Positions 1 to 8,500 of a stretch of DNA of 64,000 nt are shown here, piece by piece. The position numbers and the translations under genes are program-made. A model generated the notes under the pieces. That model ran no database searches, was not told the DNA's origin, and saw only the letters and a list, made by a program, of their open reading frames with translations. How positions within the stretch are numbered: the stretch's first letter is position 1; the number at the start of each line of letters is the position of its first letter. The DNA is from Streptomyces sp. AJS327 (GTDB lineage Bacteria > Actinomycetota > Actinomycetes > Streptomycetales > Streptomycetaceae): positions 310,001-374,000 of the forward strand of contig NZ_SKBR01000003.1 of NCBI RefSeq assembly GCF_013450295.1, written 5' to 3'.

Positions 1-599
1 ATGTTGCGGCGCCACAGCTGGTTGAAGCCCTTGTGCACCTCGTCCAGCGACCGCTCCTGCAGCGGCACCTGGAAGACGTAGCGCGGCTGGACGTCCCCGA
101 AGCCCGCGCCGCCGTCCTCGCCCTGCTGCCAGCCCATGCGGCGCAGGCGGTCCGACACCTCGAAGGCCCGCGGCTCGATGTGAGTGGCCTCGACGTCGCG
201 CAGCCGCTTGACGTCCGGGCTCTGGATGCCCCGCTTGATCGCGGCGGCGTCCCAGCGGCGGATCACCACCGGGGGGCCCATCTTCACCGAGAAGGCGCCC
301 TGTTGCTTGAGGTGCGCCAGCATCGGCTGGAGCCAGTCCTCCAGGTTCGGCGCGTACCAGTTGATGACCGGCCCCTCGGGGAGGTACGCCAGGTACCGCT
401 TTACCTTGGGCAGTTGCCGGTAGAGCACCAGCCCGGCGCCGACCATCCGCCCCTCGGTGTCGAACCAGCCCAGACTCTCCGACCGCCACTCGCTCTTGAC
501 GTCCGCCCAGGCGGGCACCTGACAGTGGCTGGCCGACGGCAGGCTCTGGATATAGGCCAGATGCTGCTCACGGCTGACGGTCCTCAGGGTCAGACTCAT
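1..599 (-). CDS. femX: Peptidoglycan bridge glycyltransferase FemX, N-terminal part
   Basis: The minus-strand frame starts at ATG 599 (MSLTLRTVSREQHL...) and runs off the left edge, so only about 199 residues are present. The fragment has the FemA/FemB/FemX fold signature: a QxPxWADVKxEW region near residue 30, a RYLAYLPEGPVINWY core strand, a PPVVIRRWD strand, and a QPRYVFQVPLQERSLDEV segment before a QLWRRNI helix. Family members move glycine from glycyl-tRNA onto the LL-diaminopimelate side chain of lipid II at the cytoplasmic face of the membrane. In S. coelicolor the first-glycine enzyme FemX sits just before the rpsF-rplI operon, as here. The C-terminal half cannot be assessed. Confidence 0.88.
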   Translation of the reverse strand, partial: MSLTLRTVSREQHLAYIQSLPSASHCQVPAWADVKSEWRSESLGWFDTEGRMVGAGLVLYRQLPKVKRYLAYLPEGPVINWYAPNLEDWLQPMLAHLKQQGAFSVKMGPPVVIRRWDAAAIKRGIQSPDVKRLRDVEATHIEPRAFEVSDRLRRMGWQQGEDGGAGFGDVQPRYVFQVPLQERSLDEVHKGFNQLWRRN

Positions 600-637
600 G
601 CGGGACGCTCCTCCGGCGAGCTCAGGCGGTTGGGGCA

Positions 638-659
638 CCCCCAGGCCCACTTCTGGGGG
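638..659. repeat. C/G palindrome upstream of femX
   Basis: CCCCCAG at 638-644 and CTGGGGG at 653-659 form a 7-bp stem with an 8-nt loop, about 40 nt upstream of femX and inside its leader. It resembles the cytosine/guanine hairpins that recur between Streptomyces genes (from memory, not searched). It could end the upstream transcript or shape the femX leader. The rest of 600-926 is GC-rich with no convincing gene. Confidence 0.45.
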
Positions 660-926
660 AGGCTCGCCGGGCAGCCTACTGCGCAGCGGCGGGCCTCGTT
701 CGGGGTGCCCGGCAGCCGCCCCGTCCCGCGGGACGGTCGTCACGGTGCGGGGGCGCCCGCGCCGGATCGTGGAGAGGGCGGAGACGGGGGCGCGTGGACG
801 AGCGCGGGGAGCGGGTCCGCCACCGAGTGGCCCCGGCCGGTCACCGAGCGCCCCGGAACCGGGACGTCCGAGGCCGGGGCGCCCGCGCGGCGGGGCGCCC
901 CGGCCGGACCCGGCGGCCGGTCCGGG

Positions 927-1274
927 TCAGAACACCAGGCCGCCGTGGGCCATGGCGAGATAGAAGCCGACGGCCGAGGCGCCGAGCCCGATGATCAGGA
1001 CGAAGCGCTCCCCCGTGGTCGCGGAGATCATCTGGCCCCAGGCCCCGGTGAGGATGCCCACCAGGCCCGTCCAGCCGCTGATCACGTGGAGACCGGGCCA
1101 CAGCGCCGTGACGAAGGCCACCACGCCCAGGAGCAGGGTCGCCGCGGCGAAGGAGTTCTCGACCGGGTGACTGCGGCCGTCGGTGTTGAGCAGCGCGCGG
1201 GGGTTGAGGGTGTGCGGGAACTGCTGTCCGTGTGCCCGGGAGCGGGGGGCTCCCTGGTGTGCTGGCTGTGCCAT
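927..1274 (-). CDS. Small integral membrane protein, function unknown
   Basis: This 115-residue protein has a basic, proline-rich N-terminus of about 38 residues, then three hydrophobic stretches (about 41-60, 64-84 and 90-113) consistent with three membrane helices. The start is chosen because a strong AGGAGGTG ribosome site lies 4 nt before ATG 1274. No catalytic motif is visible. It lies between femX and the ribosomal-protein operon, where S. coelicolor has a similar uncharacterised membrane protein. It reads on the same strand as femX and could be co-transcribed with it, but the 327-nt gap makes that uncertain. Confidence 0.75.
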   Translation of the reverse strand: MAQPAHQGAPRSRAHGQQFPHTLNPRALLNTDGRSHPVENSFAAATLLLGVVAFVTALWPGLHVISGWTGLVGILTGAWGQMISATTGERFVLIIGLGASAVGFYLAMAHGGLVF

Positions 1275-1629
1275 TCGGCACCTCCTGACAGAGGCGGCGC
1301 ATTATGGCGCCGCGCACGGCTTAGATGTCCAGGTTGCGGCGACAACCTCCCGGATTTCAACCGGACGGCGGCGGGGAGGTAGGCTGTCGCGTCTGCGTCG
1401 TCTCATGGGTCACTCCGAGCCCCCGTCGTACGAGCCCGGCCGCACGAGTACACGAGTACCCGTGCGTACGCACTCCGTCCGACGGTCCCCGTGACCACGT
1501 GCTCACCGCATGTGTCACGGCTGTCGCCCGGCGGGTCCCCGGACCCGGCCCACGGCACGACGCGTACGCATACGACCCTCCTGCCACGGAACGCCCGTGG
1601 CCGCTGAGTCCAGAGGAGGTGGGTTCCAC
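1275..1629 (+). other. Divergent intergenic region before rpsF
   Basis: This 355-nt region separates the divergent membrane-protein gene and rpsF, so it must carry both promoters. A near-ideal Shine-Dalgarno AGAGGAGGTG ends 8 nt before the rpsF ATG. I see no clear sigma-70 consensus, no palindromic operator and no bS6:bS18-binding leader that I can name. Confidence 0.5.
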
Positions 1630-1920
1630 ATGCGTCACTACGAGGTCATGGTGATCCTCGACCCGGAGCTGGAGGAGCGCGCTGTCTCCCCGCTGATCGA
1701 GAACTTCCTTTCCGTCGTCCGCGGTGGCGGCGGCAAGGTCGAGAAGATCGACACCTGGGGCCGTCGCCGTCTCTCCTACGAGATCAAGAAGAAGCCCGAG
1801 GGGATCTACTCCGTCATCGACCTCCAGGCCGAGCCCTCGGTGGTCAAGGAACTCGACCGCCAGATGAACCTGAACGAGTCGGTTCTGCGGACCAAGGTCC
1901 TCCGCCCCGTCGGCCGTTGA
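1630..1920 (+). CDS. rpsF: 30S ribosomal protein bS6
   Basis: This 96-residue protein starts MRHYEVMVILDPELEER and has the S6 ferredoxin-like fold signature, including GGKVEKIDTWGRRRLSYEIKK and the YSVIDLQAEPSVVKELDRQ strand-helix. bS6 binds the 30S platform as a heterodimer with bS18, whose gene lies two positions downstream. The start follows a strong AGGAGGTG site. It is the first gene of the rpsF-ssb-rpsR-rplI operon and has the normal length for actinobacteria. Confidence 0.98.
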   Translation: MRHYEVMVILDPELEERAVSPLIENFLSVVRGGGGKVEKIDTWGRRRLSYEIKKKPEGIYSVIDLQAEPSVVKELDRQMNLNESVLRTKVLRPVGR

Positions 1921-2042
1921 GCGTTCCCGCTCGACGGATGACGACAGGCAACGCGTAGCACCCGCACTTCCGCGCTTCTCCCGTGCCGTCCGGTACGGGC
2001 GGTGCCACCACAGCAGCACGCAGTACCGCTGAGAGGTTCCCC

Positions 2043-2615
2043 ATGGCAGGCGAGACCGTCATCACGGTCGTCGGCAATCTCGTCGACGACCCCGAGCTGC
2101 GCTTCACCCCGTCCGGAGCGGCGGTCGCGAAGTTCCGCGTCGCGTCCACTCCGCGCACCTTCGACCGGCAGACCAACGAGTGGAAGGACGGCGAGAGCCT
2201 GTTCCTGACCTGCTCGGTCTGGCGGCAGGCCGCGGAGAACGTCGCCGAGTCGCTCACCAAGGGCGTGCGGGTCGTCGTGCAGGGCCGTCTGAAGCAGCGT
2301 TCGTACGAGGACCGCGAGGGCATCAAGCGCACGGTCTACGAGCTGGACGTTGACGAGGTCGGTGCCAGCCTCCGCAACGCAACCGCGAAGGTCACCAAGA
2401 CCACCGGCCGTGGTGGTCAGGGCGGCGGCTTCGGCGGCGGTGGCGGCGGCTGGGGCGGCCAGGGTGGCGGTCCGCAGCAGGGGGGTGCCCCCGGCGGTGA
2501 CCCGTGGGCCACCGGCGGTCCGGCCGGTGGCGGCCAGGGCGGCGGCGGTGGCGGCTGGGGCGGTGCCCCCGGCGGCGGCGGTGGCGGCGGCTACTCGGAC
2601 GAGCCGCCCTTCTAG
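2043..2615 (+). CDS. ssb: Single-stranded DNA-binding protein
   Basis: This 190-residue SSB opens MAGETVITVVGNLVDDPELRF. Residues 1 to about 115 form the OB-fold, with the ESLFLTCSVWRQAAENVAESL and GVRVVVQGRLKQRSYED segments that wrap ssDNA. Residues about 120-180 are an extremely glycine-rich linker. The last residues, SDEPPF, are the acidic tip that docks replication and repair partners. ATG 2043 follows GAGAGG. It lies between rpsF and rpsR as in most bacteria, and dnaB is about 3 kb downstream. Confidence 0.98.
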   Translation: MAGETVITVVGNLVDDPELRFTPSGAAVAKFRVASTPRTFDRQTNEWKDGESLFLTCSVWRQAAENVAESLTKGVRVVVQGRLKQRSYEDREGIKRTVYELDVDEVGASLRNATAKVTKTTGRGGQGGGFGGGGGGWGGQGGGPQQGGAPGGDPWATGGPAGGGQGGGGGGWGGAPGGGGGGGYSDEPPF

Positions 2616-2661
2616 GGCGCGCTCACAGCTGCACACTTCTTGAACTTTCTGGAGAGAGACA

Positions 2662-2898
2662 ATGGCGAAGCCGCCTGCTCGCAAGCCTAAGAAGAAGGTT
2701 TGCGTGTTCTGCAAGGAGAAGATCTCCTACGTCGACTACAAGGACACGAACCTGCTGCGGAAGTTCATTTCCGACCGTGGCAAGATCCGTGCCCGCCGGG
2801 TCACCGGCAACTGCACCCAGCACCAGCGGGACGTCGCGACGGCCGTGAAGAACAGCCGCGAGATGGCTCTGCTGCCCTACACCTCGACCGCTCGCTAA
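2662..2898 (+). CDS. rpsR: 30S ribosomal protein bS18, cysteine-containing (zinc-type) form
   Basis: This 78-residue protein has the bS18 core (DTNLLRKFISDRGKIRARRVTGN). It retains CVFC near residue 14 and a Cys/His pair in NCTQHQ near residue 52, so it is the C+ zinc-binding version. Streptomyces often carry a second, zinc-independent C- copy elsewhere under Zur control; none is in this window. ATG 2662 follows GGAGAGAGAC. The gene is third in the rpsF operon, and its product pairs with bS6. Confidence 0.97.
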   Translation: MAKPPARKPKKKVCVFCKEKISYVDYKDTNLLRKFISDRGKIRARRVTGNCTQHQRDVATAVKNSREMALLPYTSTAR

Positions 2899-2914
2899 GG
2901 AAGGATGACGACTC

Positions 2915-3361
2915 ATGAAGATCATCCTTAAGCAGGAGGTCACCGGCCTCGGAGCGGCGGGCGACGTCGTCGAGGTGAAGGACGGGTACGCCCGGAACTA
3001 CCTGCTCCCGCGTGGGTTCGCGATCAGCTGGACCAAGGGCGGCGAGAAGGACGTGGCGCAGATCCGCCGCGCCCGCCGACTGCACGAGATCGCCACGATC
3101 GAGCAGGCCAACGAGGTGCGTGGGCAGCTTGAGGGCGTCAAGGTGAAGCTCGGTGTGCGCGCGGGTGACCAGGGCCGTCTATTCGGCTCCGTGACCCCGG
3201 CGGACATCGCGCAGGCCATCAAGGACTCCGGCGGTCCCTCGGTGGACAAGCGCCGGATCGAGCTGGTCTCGCCGATCAAGACTCTGGGCTCGCACCAGGT
3301 CTCGGTGCGGCTGCACCCCGAGGTCGACGCGAAGGTCGACATCGAGGTCGCCGCCGCCTGA
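2915..3361 (+). CDS. rplI: 50S ribosomal protein bL9
   Basis: This 148-residue protein begins MKIILKQEVTGLGAAGDVV, followed by the bL9 signature VKDGYARNYLLPRGFA. A long connecting helix (about 40-75) and a C-terminal rRNA-binding domain follow. Length and architecture are normal. It starts 16 nt after rpsR and is last in the operon, 59 nt before a perfect hairpin that probably terminates transcription. Confidence 0.98.
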   Translation: MKIILKQEVTGLGAAGDVVEVKDGYARNYLLPRGFAISWTKGGEKDVAQIRRARRLHEIATIEQANEVRGQLEGVKVKLGVRAGDQGRLFGSVTPADIAQAIKDSGGPSVDKRRIELVSPIKTLGSHQVSVRLHPEVDAKVDIEVAAA

Positions 3362-3420
3362 CGCCCGCTCCGCGCGGCCGGTCGGCCGTGCGGACGCGCG
3401 CGTACGGCGTGCCGAACTCC

Positions 3421-3450
3421 GTGGCCCGCCCCTTTCGAGGGGCGGGCCAC
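3421..3450 (+). terminator. Perfect hairpin terminating the rpsF-rplI operon
   Basis: A 13-bp perfect stem (GTGGCCCGCCCCT and its complement) closes a TTCG tetraloop, 59 nt after the rplI stop and 70 nt before the stop of the convergent MATE gene. There is no T-tract, which is common in Streptomyces. It could serve both convergent transcripts. Confidence 0.85.
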
Positions 3451-3519
3451 AGCCGTGTCGTCTCCTTTCCGGAGCGCGGCGGCGGAGCCGGGCGGTGGGA
3501 GCCGGGTGCCGGGGCCGGG

Positions 3520-4848
3520 TCAGCGGGTGGCGCCGGAGATCACCCAGCGGCCGGAGCGGGCCCGGAGCCAGAGCGTCACGAGCCGGACCGACATCATCAG
3601 CCCGGCGAAGCTCAGCCAGAGCGCCGCGAGTCCGCCGCCCAGCGCGGGTACGGCCAGCGCCACCGGGGCGAAGACGGCCAGCGTGACGAGCATCGCCCCG
3701 GCGAGGTACGGGCCGTCCCCCGCGCCCATCAGCACGCCGTCCAGGACGAAGACCACCCCCGCGATGGGCTGGGTGACGGCGACGACCAGCAGTACCGCGG
3801 TCAGTTCGTCGAGGACCGCCCGGTCACTGGTGAACAGCGGCATGAACAGCGGGCGGGAGGCGATGACCAGCAGCCCGAGCACGATGCCGGAGGCGACGCC
3901 CCACTGGACCATGCGGCGGCAGATCGCGCGGGCCCCGGACTCGTCCCCGGCGCCCAGGTACCGGCCGATGATCGCCTGGCCCGCGATGGCGATGGCGTCC
4001 AGCGCGAAGCTCAGCAGCGTCCAGAGGGTCAGGGTGATCTGGTGGGCGGCGATCTGCGCGTCCCCGAGGCGGGCGGCGACCGCGGTGGCGATCATGAGCA
4101 CCGCGCGCAGTGAGAGCGTGCGGACCAGCAGCGGCGCCCCGGCCTGTGCGCAGGCGCGGATCCCCGCGGCGTCCGGGCGCAGATCCACGCCGTGCCGGGT
4201 GGCCCCGCGGATCACCACGCGGAGGTAGACGGCGGCCATCCCGCACTGGGCGAGCACGGTGCCCCAGGCGGAACCGGCGACGCCGAAGCCCAGGCCGTAC
4301 ACCAGCACCACGTTGAGCAGCACGTTGGCGGAGAAGCCGGCGATGGCGACGTAGAGCGGGGTCCTGGTGTCCTGGAGTCCGCGCAACACCCCGGTGGCCG
4401 CGAGCACCACCAGCATCGCGGGGATGCCGAGCGCGCTGATCCGCAGGTAGGTGACCGCGTGCGGGGCGGCGGACGAGGAGGCGCCGAAGAGGTCGACCAG
4501 CGCGGGCGCGGTCGGCAGGAGGACGGTGACGACGGCGGCGCCGAGCAGCAGCGCCAGCCAGATGCCGGAGACGCCCTGGCGGAGGGCGGAGGGCAGGTCG
4601 CCCGCACCGACCCGGCGGGCGACGGCCGAGGTGGTGGCGTAGGCGAGGAAGACGAAGATGTTCACGCCGGTCTGGAGCAGCGCGGCGGCGACGCCGAGTC
4701 CGGCGAGGTGGGCGGTGCCGAGGTGACCGATGATCGCGCTGTCGGCCATCAGGAAGAGGGGTTCCGCGACGAGCGCGCCGAAGGCCGGGAGGGCGAGCGC
4801 GATGATCTCGCGATCGTGTCGGCGCACACTCGGCGCGGCAGCAGTCAT
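3520..4848 (-). CDS. MATE family (DinF-like) multidrug efflux transporter
   Basis: This 442-residue protein has about twelve hydrophobic helices in two homologous halves, typical of multidrug and toxin extrusion antiporters. It includes ALPAFGALVAEPLFLMADSAI in helix 1 and an AAHQITLTLWTLLSFALDAIAIAGQ segment opening the second half, both diagnostic of the DinF branch. Such proteins use H+ or Na+ gradients to export cationic compounds. ATG 4848 has only a weak ribosome site. The gene is convergent to rplI and divergent from dnaB, the same position as in S. coelicolor. The substrate cannot be inferred. Confidence 0.93.
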   Translation of the reverse strand: MTAAAPSVRRHDREIIALALPAFGALVAEPLFLMADSAIIGHLGTAHLAGLGVAAALLQTGVNIFVFLAYATTSAVARRVGAGDLPSALRQGVSGIWLALLLGAAVVTVLLPTAPALVDLFGASSSAAPHAVTYLRISALGIPAMLVVLAATGVLRGLQDTRTPLYVAIAGFSANVLLNVVLVYGLGFGVAGSAWGTVLAQCGMAAVYLRVVIRGATRHGVDLRPDAAGIRACAQAGAPLLVRTLSLRAVLMIATAVAARLGDAQIAAHQITLTLWTLLSFALDAIAIAGQAIIGRYLGAGDESGARAICRRMVQWGVASGIVLGLLVIASRPLFMPLFTSDRAVLDELTAVLLVVAVTQPIAGVVFVLDGVLMGAGDGPYLAGAMLVTLAVFAPVALAVPALGGGLAALWLSFAGLMMSVRLVTLWLRARSGRWVISGATR

Positions 4849-5045
4849 ACGTTCGATTCAAGCATCCACAAGTAATGAGCACAATGCAATGTGGTCTATT
4901 ACATTCGGTGGTGGGGGCGTTGGGGGGCGGTGCGGCCGACGGCCGGAACCGACGAGGGGGAAACTCGTCCCCGGATTTTTTCCCCGCACAGGCGGTGGAC
5001 GCTGTTTCCGCAGATCAGCGGGTGTCCTCGGGAGTTGGTGAGAAC

Positions 5046-5145
5046 TTCTCCACAGTACTGTCCCCCGGCTCGTGCACAGCTTTCCCCGGGTTGTCCACAG
5101 GGTGCGGCGCGGTATCCACAGATGCTCACCGGGCCCTGTGGATAA
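5046..5145. promoter_or_regulatory. Cluster of DnaA boxes upstream of dnaB
   Basis: Four 9-mers match the Streptomyces DnaA-box consensus TTGTCCACA/TTATCCACA within 100 bp: TTCTCCACA (5046-5054), TTGTCCACA (5091-5099, exact), GTATCCACA (5112-5120), and TTATCCACA on the minus strand (5137-5145, exact). A weaker GTGCACAG lies between the first two. They lie in the 682-nt gap between the divergent MATE and dnaB genes, which otherwise contains no gene I can support. Likely roles are DnaA titration or DnaA control of dnaB; either is inference. Confidence 0.8.
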
Positions 5146-5530
5146 CACAGTTGGTGGAACCCCGTCCGCCGCCTACCGTAGTCAGGCGCCCCCGGCGTAT
5201 CGCCGCCCGTCTCCCGTCCCAGCGGGACACGGCGCACCGCCAGCGGAGCACCGGCCCGGCGCCGTTCGCCGGGTGGGCTGAAGCGTCAGGAGCACCCTGG
5301 AACACCAGGGCCGTCGGGAACAGGCCGCCGGCCCGGACAGCCCGTCGGGACCGGCGGCCATCCGTACGGATGGACCCGTTCGGTGCGGAGGACTCGTTCG
5401 ACAGACCGGTTCTGGCGGAGCGCGCCGCTGGACGGCCGTGTCAGAGCGGGCCGAGAGACTGTGCCGTAGGCCGGCGGGGCCACCCGCGGTGGATACGTCC
5501 GTGCCGCGGCGCCGGAGGAAGGAGGGGGCG

Positions 5531-8500
5531 GTGACTCAGCAGCCCGAGCACGTCGAGGATTTCTGGGCTCCGGAGTTCAGCCCCGAGCCGCGCTTCCCCA
5601 GCGCCCGGCGTCGTTCCCAGGACCGTTTCGACGGCGACCCGGAGACGCACGAGCGCGGTGGCGAGGGCGGCACGGGCGGCTTCGAACGGGTGCCGCCGCA
5701 GGACCTGGAGGCCGAGCAGTCGGTGCTCGGCGGCATGCTGCTGTCCAAGGACGCCATCGCCGACGTGGTCGAGGTGATCAAGGGCCACGACTTCTACCGT
5801 CCGGCACACGAGACGATCTACCAGGCCATCCTCGACCTCTACGCCAAGGGCGAGCCCGCCGACCCGATCACCGTGGCCGCCGAACTCACCAAGCGCGGTG
5901 AGATCACCCGCGTCGGCGGCCCGGGGTACGTCCAGGGCCTGGTGCAGACCGTTCCGACGGCCGCCAACGCCGAGTACTACGCCGAGATCGTCCACGAACG
6001 GGCGGTGCTGCGCCGCCTGGTGGAGGCCGGAACCCGGATCACGCAGATGGGATACGCGGCGGACGGCGATGTGGACGACATCGTCAACACCGCGCAGGCC
6101 GAGATCTACGCGGTCACCGAGCAGCGCACCACCGAGGACTACCTGCCGCTGGGCGACATCATGGAGGGCGCGCTCGACGAGATCGAGGCGATCGGCTCCC
6201 GCAGCGGGCAGATGACGGGCGTACCCACCGGCTTCACCGACCTCGACTCGCTGACCAACGGCCTGCACCCGGGCCAGATGGTGGTGGTCGCCGCGCGCCC
6301 CGCGATGGGCAAGGCGCTCGCCCTCGACACCCCGCTCCCCACCCCGGCCGGGTGGACGACGATGGGCGAGGTCCGCGTCGGCGCGGAGCTGCTGGACGCC
6401 ACCGGCCGCCCCACCCGGGTCACGGCCGCGACCCCCGTCCTCGACGGCCGCCCCTGCTATGAGCTGACCTTCTCCGACGGCAGCGTCCTCCTCGCGGACG
6501 CCGAGCACCAGTGGACGGGCTGGTGCGCCGACTTCCCCGGGGCCCACCCCCCGCGCTGGGCGGCGGAGACGGCCCCGTCCGCTGCCGTGCCGGGGCCCGA
6601 GGGCCCGGCGGGCAGCCTGACCCGGACGACGGAGTGGCTGGCGGCCAACCTGCGCGCGGGCGGCCCGGACTTCGCGATTCCGGCGGCCGAACCGCTGGTG
6701 GGCGAGGCGGTGGCGCTGCCAGCCGACCCCTATCTGCTGGGTGCCCTGCTCGGGGGCGCACCACGCGTCCTCGCGCCCGCCCCCGTCCCGGCCTCCGCGC
6801 CCGTCCCGGCCTCCGTCCCCGCGCCGTCCCGGGAACGTGCCCCCGTCAGCGAGTTGGCCCCCGTCCAGGGAAGCCCGTCCGCCGTGGAGCCCGTTCCCGT
6901 CCCGGAGTCCGGGGAGCCGGGGGCGGGGTGGCCGTCCGGGGAGTCCGTGCTGCGCTGCGCCGTGGGTGACGAGCGGGCGCTGGGCGAGGAGTTGACGGCG
7001 GCCGGGGCGGAGGTGCGTCCCCTGGGACCGGGACGGCTCGGCGTCCGGGCCGGGCGCGGCGGCGCCAGCGCCGGGCGGGCGCTGGAGCGGGCGGCGCGTG
7101 GCGGGTGGCCGGAGGGCTGGTCGCGCGGCGCCTTCCCGCAGCGGCTGGCGCTGGCCCAGGGCATGGTCGACGCGGCCGGTGAGGTGGACGCCACGGGCGC
7201 TGTCCGCCTCACCCACGCCGACCGGCGGGTCGTTGAACGCTTCCGGGAGCTGATGGCCGGGCTGGGCTGTGTGCCCCGGTTGCGCCGGGCGCCGTCGGGG
7301 TCCGGGCGGCGGACGGCCGGGGGCTGGGAGGTGCGGGTTCCCGCGCGGCTTCCGCTGGCCCGGCTGCCGCGTAAGGCGCTGGCGGCGCGCACCGACTGGG
7401 GCTGGGCCGAGACGGGCCGCACGGTCACCGGGGCGCGCCAGGTGCCGAGTGTGCCGGTGCGCTGTGTGCAGGTGGACAACCCGGCCCGGCTGTACCTCGC
7501 GGGCCGGACGATGATCCCCACCCACAACAGCACGCTGGCCCTGGACTTCGCGCGGGCCTGCTCGATCAAGCACAGCATGCCGAGCGTCATCTTCTCTCTG
7601 GAGATGGGGCGGAACGAGATCGCGATGCGGCTGCTCTCCGCCGAGGCGCGGGTGGCCCTGCACCACATGCGGTCCGGCTCGATGACGGACGACGACTGGA
7701 CGCGGCTGGCCCGGCAGATGCCGGGGGTCACGGACGCCCCGCTGTACATCGACGACTCCCCGAACCTGTCGATGATGGAGATCCGCGCCAAGTGCCGCCG
7801 CCTCAAGCAGCGCAACGACCTGCACCTGATCGTCATCGACTACCTCCAGCTGATGCAGTCGGGCGGATCGCGCCGTCCGGAGAGCCGTCAGCAGGAGGTG
7901 TCGGAGATGTCCCGGAACCTCAAGCTGCTGGCGAAGGAGCTGGAGGTTCCGGTGGTGGCGCTCTCGCAGCTGAACCGAGGCCCGGAGCAGCGCACCGACA
8001 AGAAGCCCATGGTCTCCGACCTGCGCGAATCGGGGTGCATGACGGCTGACACCACGCTCCTGCGCGCGGACACCGGGGCGCCCGTCACCTTCACTGAGCT
8101 GCTGGAGAACGGGCATGAGGGCGTGCTCGTGTGGTCCCTGGACGAGCACCGGCGGATGGTTCCGGCGCCGGTCACGAACGTCTTCCCGTCCGGCACGAAA
8201 CCGGCCTACCGTCTGCGGCTCGCCTCCGGTCGTGAGGTGAAGGCGACCGCCAACCACCCGTTCCTGACCTTCGGCGGGTGGACGCCCCTGGGCGACCTCG
8301 ACGTCGGGGCGCGGGTCGCCGTCCCCCGGGTCACCCGCGCACCCGTCGGAGCGGGGTTGGGCTGGTCGCGGCTCCGTATCGGCCTGCTCGCCCACCTCAT
8401 CGGAGATGGCCGCGTACTGCGGAAGCAGCCCGTCCACTACACCTCGAACGACGAGGCCAACCTGGACTTCGTCGAGGCGGCGGCCCAGGCGGAGTTCGCC

